Shown: positions 1 through 7,544, counted from the stretch's first letter. The stretch: DNA of 12,765 bases from F23-B02 sp946405205 (GCA_946405205.1 CAMJGL010000036.1:1-12765), one strand, 5' to 3'. Made by a program: numbers and translations. The notes: a model not told the origin generated them from the letters alone.

Positions 1-34
1 CTACAATAATGCGGTGTTCTAAAACTGTGCTGCC

Positions 35-189
35 GTAGGGGCGGCCATTGGCCGTCCGTCCGCCGACAGGCGGGAGATAATACGACTATCGCCGTTACCG
101 CCGGTCGGGCACCGGAAAGAACGACCATTTGAAGCTTCAAACCGAATTGCCCATCCGGCGAGGAGCGGACGAGCGATGCTCGCCCCTAC
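35..189. repeat. REP/MITE-like element, copy 1 (155 bp)
   Basis: The left end reads GTAGGGGCGGCCATTGGCCG and the right end GAGCGATGCTCGCCCCTAC, so the termini are imperfect inverted repeats (GTAGGGGCG / CGCCCCTAC). Each arm carries its own small dyad (GGCCAtTGGCC and GAGCgatGCTC). The interior holds CGGTCGGG, a motif shared with the other copies. Bases 1-4 (CTAC) look like the right end of a further copy cut by the window edge, and the linker at 5-34 is exactly 30 bases, as between other copies. No transposase is encoded here. Confidence 0.85.
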
Positions 190-210
190 AAATGATGATT
201 TCAGACAGAT

Positions 211-245
211 AAAAAACTCCGAAGCTCGTGCTTCGGAGTTTTTTG
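211..245 (-). terminator. Rho-independent terminator of the 92-aa gene
   Basis: A perfect stem ACTCCGAAGC / GCTTCGGAGT with a short loop is followed on the minus strand by a T-run. It lies 17 bases past the stop codon of the gene at 262-540. The stem is flanked by A's on one side and T's on the other, so it could also act on the plus strand, but no plus-strand gene points at it. Confidence 0.88.
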
Positions 246-261
246 ATATTGACGGTATTGC

Positions 262-540
262 TCAGGCCTTGTAGCCCTGAACTGCGCCAACGAGGCCCTC
301 GATGTAGGTGGGTACCCAGCCGACGATGTCGGAGACGAGTCTCAGCTTCTTCTGAACGGCGAGCTTGACGTCCTCGTCGGAGAGCTTATCCTTGACCTTG
401 TTTACGATCGCCTTGGGGTCGATCTCGAGAGCGAAGCTTGCAACGCCGAGGAGCTTGCCCGCGTCGAGATACTTGATGGTTTCCTTGACATGATCCTTGG
501 CAGCCTCAAAGTCAAAGTTGGCGATTGCCTTAATGCACAT
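262..540 (-). CDS. Small protein of unknown function (92 aa)
   Basis: I do not recognise this family. The start MCIKAIANF is chosen because GGGAGG lies nine bases upstream of its ATG; an in-frame upstream ATG at 597 lies within the promoter region and has no ribosome binding site. The protein is rich in Lys, Ala, Asp and Val and looks mainly helical and amphipathic (FDFEAAKDHVKETIKYL, then VNKVKDKLSDEDVKLAVQKK), ending in a more hydrophobic, Gly-containing tail (VGWVPTYIEGLVGAVQGYKA). There is no signal peptide or clear membrane span. It has its own promoter (586-615) and terminator (211-245), so it is a monocistronic unit. That it is a real gene is well supported; its function is not known. 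Confidence 0.8.
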   Translation of the reverse strand: MCIKAIANFDFEAAKDHVKETIKYLDAGKLLGVASFALEIDPKAIVNKVKDKLSDEDVKLAVQKKLRLVSDIVGWVPTYIEGLVGAVQGYKA

Positions 541-585
541 GATTGAATTCCTCCCAATTTTATTCTTAGTTATTCCGATGCAGTT

Positions 586-615
586 ACTATACCACATTTA
601 GCTACAATTTGTAAA
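586..615 (-). promoter_or_regulatory. Promoter of the 92-aa gene
   Basis: On the minus strand a -35 box TTTACA (610-615) is separated by 18 bases from a -10 box TATAGT (586-591). The -10 is preceded by TGG, giving an extended -10 (TGGTATAGT). Transcription would start near 579, leaving a leader of about 40 bases that contains the GGGAGG site. Confidence 0.7.
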
Positions 616-694
616 TAACAATATTGCCGCTTTCAAAAACACAGCGCATTTTTTATGCAGTATTGGTATTTTAGCACAAAGCACCGCTGATGTC

Positions 695-732
695 AAAAAG
701 AAAAAATTGCATCCGCAGCGGCGCGCACGCCG
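695..732 (-). terminator. Possible terminator after the GH3 gene
   Basis: On the minus strand, just after the TGA at 742, there is a small stem (CGGCG / CGCCG, 719-732) and then a T-rich run (TTTTTTCTTTTT, 695-706). About twelve bases separate the stem from the T-run, which is not canonical, so this is weak. Confidence 0.3.
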
Positions 733-741
733 TCGGCAGAG

Positions 742-3129
742 TCATCTCGACTTCGCAGTCGGCTTGAAAAAGCCGCGCAGAGCGCCTTTTTCGCGGTTTA
801 TGACGCGCACGAGCGCCCTTACCCGCGCCTCGGTGAAGTAACCGGTGAAGCGCGCAAGCCCGCGGTAGGGCAGGCTCAGGGCGAACATGGCGTTGTTCGC
901 GCCGTTTTTATCGCCGAGGAGCAGCAGCCCGCGGCGGACGCTGTCGACAAGCTTATAAATGAGCCTTCCGAGGCCGCGCCGGAGGTAAGCGCCCTGGAGG
1001 ATGGCGGAATTGTACTCAAGCGGCGCGGAGCGGTCCCAGAGCCGCGGCGGTATATCCCGCCCGAGCAGGGCGGCGAAGCTTGCGTCGGGTACGTTTTTTA
1101 TATCCGCCGAGCGGTAGGGCGCGAAGACCTCGTCCGTGTATGGGTCGGGAGCGCCGTCGCCGGGCTTTGTCAGCTCCGCGCTCAGGCGGATATCGCGTGA
1201 GGAGCTTCCGACGAGCACCTCGTAGCTCCCGCCCTCGACGGCCCAGCCGCCTGTGAGCGTGTTCCAGTAGGCGAAGGCGCGCTCGGGAAGCTCAATATGT
1301 ACGCTGCGGCTCTCGCCAGGCTCAAGATACACACGCGCAAAGCCGCGCAGCTCCTTTTTCGGGCGGAAAACGCCGCCGCATTTCGGCGCGACGTAGACCT
1401 GCGCGACCTCGGCTCCCGCGACGGAGCCGGTGTTTTTGACGGTGAAGCTCACGCCCGCGCCGTCAAGGCTCATGCCGCCGTACTCAAAGCCCGTGTAGCT
1501 CAGGCCGAAGCCGAAGGGGTATTTCACGGGGACGTCCGCCGTGTCGTAGTAGCGGTAGCCGACGTACAGGCCCTCGCGGTATTCGCTGGTGGCCTCGGTA
1601 CCGGGGTAGTAGTTTGCGCAGGGCGTGTCCTCAAGGCGGTAAGGCAGGGTCTCGGCCAGCTTGCCCGAGGGATTTATTCTGCCCGTGAGCAGCTCCGCTA
1701 TCGCGCCCGCGCCCGCCTGACCGCCAAGACCGCCGTACAGCACGGCCATGGCGTTTTCGTCCCAGTCGGTCTCGACCGCGCTGCCGCAGGAGAGCACCAC
1801 CGCGATGTTGGGGTTTACCTTTTTAAGCTCCTCGAGCAGCCTTAGCTGATTTTCCGGCAGGCGCATATGCGTACGGTCGGCGCCCTCGGCCTCGCTGCCC
1901 TCGTCAAGCCCCAGCCACAGCAGCACGGTATCGGCGCTTCCGGCAAGGCGGCAGGCCTCCCTGAGAAGCCGTTTGCTCTCGCCGCCCATGCGTTTGAAGC
2001 CGCGCGAGAAGCCGACGACGTTAACTCCGGCTTTTTTGAGCGCGTCAAGCCCGTTATCGAGCATTGTCGGCTCGATGTGCGAGCTGCCCGCGCCCTGATA
2101 CCTCGGCGTTTCCGCAAAATCGCCGATGACCGCGACGCGGCTTTCGGGCTTTACGGGCAGTATGCCGCCCTCGTTTTTAAGCAGCACGGCGCACTCGGCG
2201 GCAAGCCTTTTGGCAAAGGCGTGGTGCTCTGCCTTGCTGAAGCTCACATTTTCCTTAAACGCCTCTTCGGCGGAGAAAACCGTGTCGAGCAGCACGTCGA
2301 CGCGCTCGTCAAGAAGCTGCTCGTTCAGCTCGCCGCTGCGCACGGCGAAAACTATCTGACGGTCGGTATCGCCCTTGGTGCCGGGCATTTCGAGGTGGTC
2401 TCCCGCGATGAGGCCGCGTACTCTGTCGTTATCGCCGCCCCAGTCGGTCACGACCATTCCCTTGTAGCCCCAGTCTCCGAACAGGATATCCTGCAGAAGG
2501 TGGGTATTCTCGTTGGCGTAGACGCCGTTGACCCTGTTGTATGAGGTCATGACGCAGCCCACGCCGCCCTCCCTGACTGCCGTTTCAAAGGCCGGCAGGT
2601 ATATCTCGCGCAGGGTGCGCTCGTCAACGACGGAGTCGTTGGTCATGCGCAGAAGCTCCTGGGAGTTTGCGGCAAAGTGCTTGACGCAGGCGGAGATGCC
2701 GTTTGACTGGATGCCGCGGATTAAAGCGGCGGCGCACTTTCCCGCGAGGTATGGGTCCTCGGAATAGTATTCAAAGTTCCTGCCGCACAGCGGGCTGCGC
2801 TTTATATTCACGCCAGGCCCGAGCAGCACGCTCACCTTTTCGGCTCTTGCCTCGAGGCCGAGCCGCTTTCCCATTTCTTCAATAAGCTCCACGTCCCAGC
2901 TGTTGGCCGCGGCGGAGGCTGTCGGGAAGCAGGTGGCGGGGATGGAGCGGTTAAGCCCCAGGTGGTCGGCCCTGCCGCCCTGCTTGCGCAGGCCGTGGGG
3001 GCCGTCGGTGAGCATCATCGAGGGTATGCCCAGCCGCTCTATGGGCTTCGTGTTCCAGAAGTCCCTGCCCGAGCAGAGCGAGGCCTTTTCCTCAAGGGTC
3101 ATTTTTTCGATAAGCGCCTTGTACTTCAT
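742..3129 (-). CDS. Glycoside hydrolase family 3 beta-glycosidase (beta-glucosidase-like)
   Basis: It hydrolyses terminal beta-linked sugars, probably from imported oligosaccharides: there is no signal peptide, so it is likely cytoplasmic. The 795 aa show the GH3 TIM barrel (about 1-290) with the KHF motif at 150-152 and the nucleophile Asp229 in VVTDWGG. The alpha/beta sandwich domain (about 305-545) carries EAEGADR with Glu415 the likely acid/base, and a fibronectin III-like domain follows (about 560-645, AEVAQVYV). A tail of about 140 residues (655-795) lies beyond the usual end and looks helical. The ATG follows GGTGATC closely, with AAGGA further upstream, so the ribosome binding site is modest. 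It is the last gene of the close-packed run 5043-742, 39 bases after the broken zinc-ribbon gene. Glucosidase versus xylosidase specificity cannot be told from sequence alone. Confidence 0.93.
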   Translation of the reverse strand: MKYKALIEKMTLEEKASLCSGRDFWNTKPIERLGIPSMMLTDGPHGLRKQGGRADHLGLNRSIPATCFPTASAAANSWDVELIEEMGKRLGLEARAEKVSVLLGPGVNIKRSPLCGRNFEYYSEDPYLAGKCAAALIRGIQSNGISACVKHFAANSQELLRMTNDSVVDERTLREIYLPAFETAVREGGVGCVMTSYNRVNGVYANENTHLLQDILFGDWGYKGMVVTDWGGDNDRVRGLIAGDHLEMPGTKGDTDRQIVFAVRSGELNEQLLDERVDVLLDTVFSAEEAFKENVSFSKAEHHAFAKRLAAECAVLLKNEGGILPVKPESRVAVIGDFAETPRYQGAGSSHIEPTMLDNGLDALKKAGVNVVGFSRGFKRMGGESKRLLREACRLAGSADTVLLWLGLDEGSEAEGADRTHMRLPENQLRLLEELKKVNPNIAVVLSCGSAVETDWDENAMAVLYGGLGGQAGAGAIAELLTGRINPSGKLAETLPYRLEDTPCANYYPGTEATSEYREGLYVGYRYYDTADVPVKYPFGFGLSYTGFEYGGMSLDGAGVSFTVKNTGSVAGAEVAQVYVAPKCGGVFRPKKELRGFARVYLEPGESRSVHIELPERAFAYWNTLTGGWAVEGGSYEVLVGSSSRDIRLSAELTKPGDGAPDPYTDEVFAPYRSADIKNVPDASFAALLGRDIPPRLWDRSAPLEYNSAILQGAYLRRGLGRLIYKLVDSVRRGLLLLGDKNGANNAMFALSLPYRGLARFTGYFTEARVRALVRVINREKGALRGFFKPTAKSR

Positions 3130-3168
3130 AAGATCACCGTGCTTTCCTTCGTCGTTCCCGATCTGAGT

Positions 3169-3337
3169 TCATCGGTCGGGCAGCTCTTTTAACATTCTGA
3201 CAGTTCGGTATATCTCCCCGCATTCGGGGCATTTCCGGTCGCAGTCGCTCTTTTTTGCTTTTTTATGCAGCAAAACCAGCGCCGCGCCACAGCCGTTTTA
3301 AAAACGCCGCCTCGGCGTCTCTCGTTTTGAAATACAT
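3169..3337 (-). pseudogene. Small zinc-ribbon protein gene, frame-broken
   Basis: An ATG at 3337 with TGAGGAGG seven bases upstream (the TGA is the stop of the preceding hydrolase gene) opens a frame encoding MYFKTRDAEAAFLK. This frame stops at 3263. The next frame carries NGCGAALVLLHKK and then CDRKCPECGEIYRTVRM, ending at TGA 3169-3171. Removing one base in the TTTTTAAAA run (3296-3304) joins them into a coherent 55-aa protein with Cys residues at about 16, 32, 36 and 39, including a CPEC knuckle typical of a zinc ribbon. It sits tightly between the hydrolase and GH3 genes. The break could be a true mutation, a homopolymer sequencing or assembly error, or, less likely, programmed +1 frameshifting. 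I cannot name a function. Confidence 0.65.
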
Positions 3338-3349
3338 GGAGCGTCCTCC

Positions 3350-4297
3350 TCAGTCAGCCGCGCCGACGGAGCGCAGAAAGCTCAGCACCGCCGACCTGTA
3401 GCCGGCGTTGTCGATGAGGTAGCTCAGGCCGTGTCCGGCGCCGGGCACGGTCAGGAGCACGGACTCCGAGCGGCAGGCGGCGCGGTTTGCACTGCTCATT
3501 TCGCAGGGCACGAAGCGGTCGTCCTCGCCGTGGATGAGCAGCACTGGGACCTTCGCCGACCTGAGCGCGTCCTCGGTGCCGCACTCGTCCGGATCGAAGC
3601 CGCCGAACAGCCTTGCGCCCAGCCGCACGAGCGGATACACGAGCCGCGCAGGGAGCTTCATATCACGCGCCACCTTGCAGATTATCGCCTTAGGCGAGGT
3701 ATAGCCGCAGTCGGCGATGATGCCGGCGACATTCTCCTGCAGCTCAAGGCCGGACGCCATCAGCACTGTCGCCGCGCCCATGGACACTCCTACCAAAACG
3801 ACCGGCACGTCCCTGCCGAAGCGTTCGTTTACATACTCTATCCATTCAAGGCAGTCCCGCCGCTCCAGAACGCCGAAGCTCAGACATTTGCCCTCGCTTG
3901 CGCCGTGCGCACGCTGGTCTACGAGCAGGGCATTGCAGCCGGACTCAAGAGCAAGCTGAAGGCCGCCGCTGAAATCCCGCACGGCGTTGCTGCGGTAGCC
4001 GTGGAAGAGTATCTGCACCGGCGCGCCGGGAGCGGTCTCGTAGTACCTCCCGTGCAGGCGCAGCCCGTCCTTCGTCGTGATGAACACGTCCTCAAAGGGT
4101 ATCGCCGCCGCGGCGTCGACCGTTGCGAGCATTTTGTCGCGGAGCTTATCGTACTGCTCGCCTTTGGGCAGCAGATGCGCGTCGTCGGTGCAGCCCTTGG
4201 GGACGGCAAAGACCACTCGGTAGCACAGATATGCCGCCGGAACCGTTATGGCTCCCACCGCCGCGAGCAATATAATTAAAAACCTGTACCAATTCAT
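3350..4297 (-). CDS. Alpha/beta hydrolase, N-terminally membrane-anchored
   Basis: This is a serine hydrolase of the alpha/beta fold, related to the S33/BAAT-like lipase and peptidase group. Residues 4-31 form one hydrophobic segment with few charges, a probable signal anchor that would place the enzyme on the outer face of the membrane. The oxyanion region is HGYRSN (99-104), the nucleophile Ser172 lies in GVSMG, the likely acid is Asp260 in HGEDDRFVP, and His289 is in GAGHG. The triad is thus complete. The 315 aa length is usual. The ATG has AGGAG eight bases upstream and overlaps, as ATGA, the TGA that would end the full-length TfoX-like frame upstream, so translational coupling is likely. 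Its stop overlaps the ribosome binding site of the next small gene. The substrate is unknown. Confidence 0.9.
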   Translation of the reverse strand: MNWYRFLIILLAAVGAITVPAAYLCYRVVFAVPKGCTDDAHLLPKGEQYDKLRDKMLATVDAAAAIPFEDVFITTKDGLRLHGRYYETAPGAPVQILFHGYRSNAVRDFSGGLQLALESGCNALLVDQRAHGASEGKCLSFGVLERRDCLEWIEYVNERFGRDVPVVLVGVSMGAATVLMASGLELQENVAGIIADCGYTSPKAIICKVARDMKLPARLVYPLVRLGARLFGGFDPDECGTEDALRSAKVPVLLIHGEDDRFVPCEMSSANRAACRSESVLLTVPGAGHGLSYLIDNAGYRSAVLSFLRSVGAAD

Positions 4298-4614
4298 TTT
4301 TTCACGCTCCTGCGCCTTGGCAGCGGGGTGATGGGCTCGAGTATCGCGATGACCGTCCGCGCTTTTTCCGTATCCTAGATATCGAGGATGTAGTGCTCTC
4401 TCGCGCCCTCGTAGGGAAAGCCCCTGTCAGCGCCCTCCATCACGGCGTCAAGCTCCGGAACGATCTTCACGAACACCGTGTTGTCGCACACCGTGAGCAC
4501 GGGCTTATCATTGACATACACCATGTACTCGCCGAACATTTTGCGATAGCGTATATCTCCCGCGCCGCATATCTGCCCGCAGACGAATTCGATATAATCA
4601 GGTGTTGTAGCCAT
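4294..4614 (-). CDS. TfoX N-terminal domain protein interrupted by an in-frame TAG
   Basis: The first 79 residues match the TfoX N-terminal domain: IRYRKMFGEYMVYVNDKPV, then VFVKIVP and PYEGAREHYILDI. A TAG at 4375-4377 stops the frame at ILDI. After it the same frame continues for 26 codons (DTEKARTVIAILEPITPLPR, then RRSVKK) and ends in a TGA at 4294-4296 that overlaps the next gene's ATG. That continuation is the expected end of the family (…ITPLP plus a basic tail), so the ancestral gene was about 106 aa. Either it is a recent nonsense mutation, giving a 79-aa product from 4375-4614, or the TAG is read through. The start has AAAGGAG nine bases upstream. The role of stand-alone TfoX N-domain proteins is poorly defined; the Sxy/TfoX competence role should not be assumed. 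Confidence 0.85.
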
Positions 4615-4647
4615 AGTCGGTTTCTCCTTTTTTAAGCTTATCCGAGG

Positions 4648-5043
4648 TCAGCGCTTGCTCTCCGCGAAATCCCATGCCTCGCGCAGCCAGCCCGTCAGCT
4701 CATCGTCGGGCAAACGCTCGTCCGATATGACGACGTGGTGCGTCCAGCGCCCTGGATAGGGCTCTGTCGCGGCGGCGATGCGGGGCGAGCTTTTGCAATA
4801 TCCCAGCCCGAAGCTCACGAGCAGGCACTCCTTCGGCCAATCCCTGCGCCGGCGCAGCGGTATGGACGCGGCGGCGAAAAGATGCCGTCCGTAAAAGCTT
4901 ATCTGCGTCTTCTGCACCTTGACGGAGGCCTCGGGGAAGGCTTCCTCCATGCGCCCGAAAAGCTCCCCGAACATGGCCAGCTCACGCGGCTTGCCGTCGA
5001 AGAAAAACAAAACGTCCGATTCAAAATGCTCGGGTGTTTCCAT
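4648..5043 (-). CDS. DUF5655 domain protein
   Basis: A 131-aa soluble protein with the marks of DUF5655: VLFFFDGKPRELAMFGELF near the start, VKVQKTQISFYGR (41-53), LLVSFGLG (74-81) and EPYPGRWTHHVV (94-105), then a helical end (LTGWLREAWDFA). The family has no established function that I know of; it is often a short cytoplasmic protein and sometimes a domain of larger ones. The ATG has AAAGGAGG seven bases upstream. It is the first gene after the feoB terminator hairpin, 33 bases ahead of the TfoX-like gene, so it may head the run that ends with the GH3 gene. Confidence 0.85.
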   Translation of the reverse strand: METPEHFESDVLFFFDGKPRELAMFGELFGRMEEAFPEASVKVQKTQISFYGRHLFAAASIPLRRRRDWPKECLLVSFGLGYCKSSPRIAAATEPYPGRWTHHVVISDERLPDDELTGWLREAWDFAESKR

Positions 5044-5073
5044 CGCGCCGCCTCCTTTGACAGAACAATAATA

Positions 5074-5105
5074 ACACGCCCCCGCCGTTTTGCATAGGGG
5101 CGTGT
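5074..5105 (-). terminator. Hairpin after feoB, likely terminator
   Basis: A nine-base-pair stem ACACGCCCC / GGGGCGTGT encloses a 14-base loop, and the minus strand continues TATTATTGTT. It lies 22 bases past the feoB stop. A second GC palindrome, CCCCGCGGGG (5114-5123), sits between the stop and the stem. The T-run is interrupted, so efficiency is uncertain. Confidence 0.6.
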
Positions 5106-5127
5106 ATATTTTACCCCGCGGGGCGAT

Positions 5128-7275
5128 TTAAACAAACAGCCCCGCGGCGGCGTTAAACAGGATGCACAGCGTAACGCCCACGGCGGTCGGCACGGCGGCG
5201 GCCAGCGCCGTCCACTTCAGGCTGCCGGTCTCTTTTTTTATTGTCAGAAGCGTCGTCGAGCAGGGCCAGTGGTTGAGCGAAAACAGCATGACGCTCACCG
5301 CCGTCACCCAGGTCCAGCCGTTTTGAACGAAAAGCTGCTTCATCTGCGCAAGGCTGTCAAGCTCAAGGATGCTCCCCTGCGCGGTGTAGGCCATGATGAT
5401 GATGGGGATGACGATCTCGTTCGCGGGAAAGCCGAGGATGAACGCCAGCAGGATAACGCCGTCCAGCCCCATCAGTCGGGCGAAGGGATCCAGAAACGCG
5501 GCGCAGTGCTCCAGTATGCTCACGCCGCCGGCGGTGACATTCGCCATGAGCCAGATCACCATACCGGCCGGCGCGGCGACCGAGGCGGCTCTGCCGAGGA
5601 CGAAGAGCGTCCTGTCGAGCACGGAGCGGACGAGCACCTTCCCTATCTGCGGCTTCCTGTACGGCGGCAGCTCCAGCGTGAAGGAGGACGGAACGCCCCT
5701 GAGCAGAGTTTTCGACAGCAGCTTCGTCACCGCGAACGTGATGCCCACGCCCAGCACTATCGCCGCCGTCAGAAGCAGCGCCGAAAGCAGGGAGGAAAAG
5801 CCGCCGCCCGACGTTCCGACGAAGAACATCGTCAGCAGCGCGATCAGCGTGGGGAATCTCCCGTTGCACGGCACGAAGTTGTTGGTCAGTATCGCCAGCA
5901 GCCTTTCCCTTGGCGAGTCGATGATGCGGCAGCCGACAACGCCCGCCGCGTTGCAGCCGAAGCCCATGCACATGGTCAGCGCCTGCTTTCCGCAGGCACA
6001 GCAGCGCTTGAAGGGTCTATCCAGATTGTAGGCCACTCTGGGCAGGTAGCCCGCGTCCTCCAGCAGGGTAAACAGCGGGAAGAAAACGGCCATCGGCGGC
6101 AGCATCACGGACACCACCCACGCCAGAACGCGATACACGCCGAGAACGAGGACTCCGTGCAGCCAATCGGGCGCGTTGAGGTATTCAAACAGCTCCGTCA
6201 GTCTGTCCTGCACCCGGAACAGGCCGTCGGCCAGAAGCTGCGACGGATAGTTCGCGCCGCTTATCGTCAGCCAGAATATCAGCGCCAGCAGGGCGAGCAT
6301 GACGGGATAGCCGGTGAGCCTTCCGGTCAGGAACCTGTCAAGTCTCCGGTCGGCCTCCGCGTACTGCGGGCGTTCGCAGGTGACCGCGCCGCTGCATATT
6401 GCCTCCGCGCTATGTATCAGTGCGGCTACCGTCAGATCCTTGAGCCGGTCGGCGTTTTCGATACCCCGCTCCCGAAGCAGCGCCTCCGCCTCCCCGACCG
6501 CGGCCGCAAGCTCTTCGTCCCGCAGGAAATCCTCGCCGAGATAGGCGTTTATCTCGCGTATCAGTGAGTCGTCGCGGTCGAGCAGCTTCAGGCTGAGCCA
6601 GCGGCTGTTGAGCCTCCCCGCGCATTTTTCCTCCACGAGCGGCTCCAGCAGGGCGACCGCATCTTCAACGGCGTCGGGGTAGCGCACCGAAAACGCTGCG
6701 CCCGGCTCCGGCGCGGAGCACAGCCGCTCCAGCGTATCCGTGAGGCGGCACAGGCTCTTTTTCCTGCGCGCCGTCGTCCCGACGACCGGCACCCCCAGCC
6801 GCTCGGACAGCAGCCCGAGGTCGAGCCTTATGCCCTTGCGCCTTGCTTCGTCCATCAGATTGACGCACACCACGACGCGGCGCGATATCTCGAGCGTCTG
6901 CAGCACGAGGTTGAGGTTGCGCTCAAGGCAGGTCGCGTCGCAGACCACGACGACCGCGTCCGGCTCCCCGAAGCAGATGAAATTCCGCGCAACCTCCTCC
7001 TCGGCCGAGTGGGCCATCAGGGAATACGCGCCGGGGATATCCACCAGAACATAGCTGCGTCCTCCGGCGGTAAAGCTGCCCTGCGCGCTCGCAACGGTCT
7101 TCCCCGGCCAGTTGCCCGTGTGCTGGTTAAGGCCGGTCAGGGCGTTGAACACCGTGCTCTTCCCCACGTTCGGGTTTCCCGCCAGCGCGATGACCCTGTC
7201 GTCCGGGGACAGCTTTTGTATCGCCGGCCCCCTGTCGGCCGCCCTTATCCCGACGGAGCTGTTCGTCAGTCCCAT
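5128..7275 (-). CDS. feoB: Ferrous iron transporter FeoB
   Basis: It imports Fe2+ across the cytoplasmic membrane. The start MGLTNSSV is chosen because its ATG overlaps the feoA stop as TAATG; the frame stays open further upstream but that part is feoA read in another frame. The 715 aa begin with a G domain: G1 GNPNVGKST (33-41), switch region NQHTGNWPGKT (50-60), G3 DIPG (79-82) and G4 NLMD (139-142). A helical spacer follows (about 200-315). The membrane part from about 323 holds the two Gate regions, including GFGCNAAGV (438-446), PCNGRFPT (469-476) and NEIVIPIIIM (619-628), and several further hydrophobic spans up to the C-terminus. No feoC follows. Length and motifs are all as expected for a working transporter. 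Confidence 0.97.
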   Translation of the reverse strand: MGLTNSSVGIRAADRGPAIQKLSPDDRVIALAGNPNVGKSTVFNALTGLNQHTGNWPGKTVASAQGSFTAGGRSYVLVDIPGAYSLMAHSAEEEVARNFICFGEPDAVVVVCDATCLERNLNLVLQTLEISRRVVVCVNLMDEARRKGIRLDLGLLSERLGVPVVGTTARRKKSLCRLTDTLERLCSAPEPGAAFSVRYPDAVEDAVALLEPLVEEKCAGRLNSRWLSLKLLDRDDSLIREINAYLGEDFLRDEELAAAVGEAEALLRERGIENADRLKDLTVAALIHSAEAICSGAVTCERPQYAEADRRLDRFLTGRLTGYPVMLALLALIFWLTISGANYPSQLLADGLFRVQDRLTELFEYLNAPDWLHGVLVLGVYRVLAWVVSVMLPPMAVFFPLFTLLEDAGYLPRVAYNLDRPFKRCCACGKQALTMCMGFGCNAAGVVGCRIIDSPRERLLAILTNNFVPCNGRFPTLIALLTMFFVGTSGGGFSSLLSALLLTAAIVLGVGITFAVTKLLSKTLLRGVPSSFTLELPPYRKPQIGKVLVRSVLDRTLFVLGRAASVAAPAGMVIWLMANVTAGGVSILEHCAAFLDPFARLMGLDGVILLAFILGFPANEIVIPIIIMAYTAQGSILELDSLAQMKQLFVQNGWTWVTAVSVMLFSLNHWPCSTTLLTIKKETGSLKWTALAAAVPTAVGVTLCILFNAAAGLFV

Positions 7276-7526
7276 TATGCACCTGCCTGCTGCGGCGCAC
7301 GTATCAGAATATCCGCGCAGTCCTCGGAGCGTATGGCGATGACCGCGCCCCGTATCAGGAACGCGGAGGGATCGCCCGCGGGGCTTCTGCCCAGGCACTC
7401 GACGTCCGTGTTTTCGACCAGTCCTATATCCAAAAGCCTGCGGCGCATGCTGCCCGTTGACCGCAGCCGGCTTACCGCCGCGTGCTGGCCGGGAGCCAGG
7501 TCGTTCAGGCAAAAACGCTCATTCAT
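7275..7526 (-). CDS. feoA: FeoA, SH3-like partner of FeoB
   Basis: A small cytoplasmic protein that supports FeoB-mediated Fe2+ uptake. The 83 aa show the FeoA SH3-like pattern: LNDLAPGQHAAVSRL (7-21), MRRRLLDIGLVENTDVECLG (27-46), and the end IRGAVIAIRSEDCADILIR. The start MNERF is preferred: AAAGG lies about ten bases upstream, while the alternative TTG six codons earlier overlaps that site. It ends one base into feoB (TAATG), so translation is coupled. The 130-base gap upstream holds a dyad (7545-7575) that could be an operator for an iron regulator, although it is not a clear Fur or DtxR consensus. Confidence 0.93.
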   Translation of the reverse strand: MNERFCLNDLAPGQHAAVSRLRSTGSMRRRLLDIGLVENTDVECLGRSPAGDPSAFLIRGAVIAIRSEDCADILIRAPQQAGA

Positions 7527-7544
7527 AAGCACGACACCTTTCAA

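Noticed and set aside
1..189. Possible CRISPR array from regularly recurring motifs with 30-base spacing
   Set aside because: The 30-base segments are conserved linkers and not unique spacers, the repeated units are long and variable, and there are no cas genes.
1297..2544. Long plus-strand open frames opposite the GH3 gene (182 and 225 codons)
   Set aside because: High GC content leaves antisense frames open. They have biased, low-complexity Ala/Arg/Val composition and lie opposite a well-supported gene.
4375..5043. Competence regulation by a TfoX/Sxy protein
   Set aside because: Only the N-terminal domain is present, in a lineage where this domain's role is unknown, and no competence genes are nearby.
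5269..6567. A 432-codon plus-strand open frame opposite feoB
   Set aside because: Its Arg/Gln/His-rich composition is typical of a shadow frame, and feoB on the other strand has complete motifs along its whole length.
7276..7512. Upstream extension of the feoB frame by 79 codons
   Set aside because: It overlaps feoA completely and reads as unstructured Arg/Gly-rich sequence. The TAATG overlap gives the natural feoB start.
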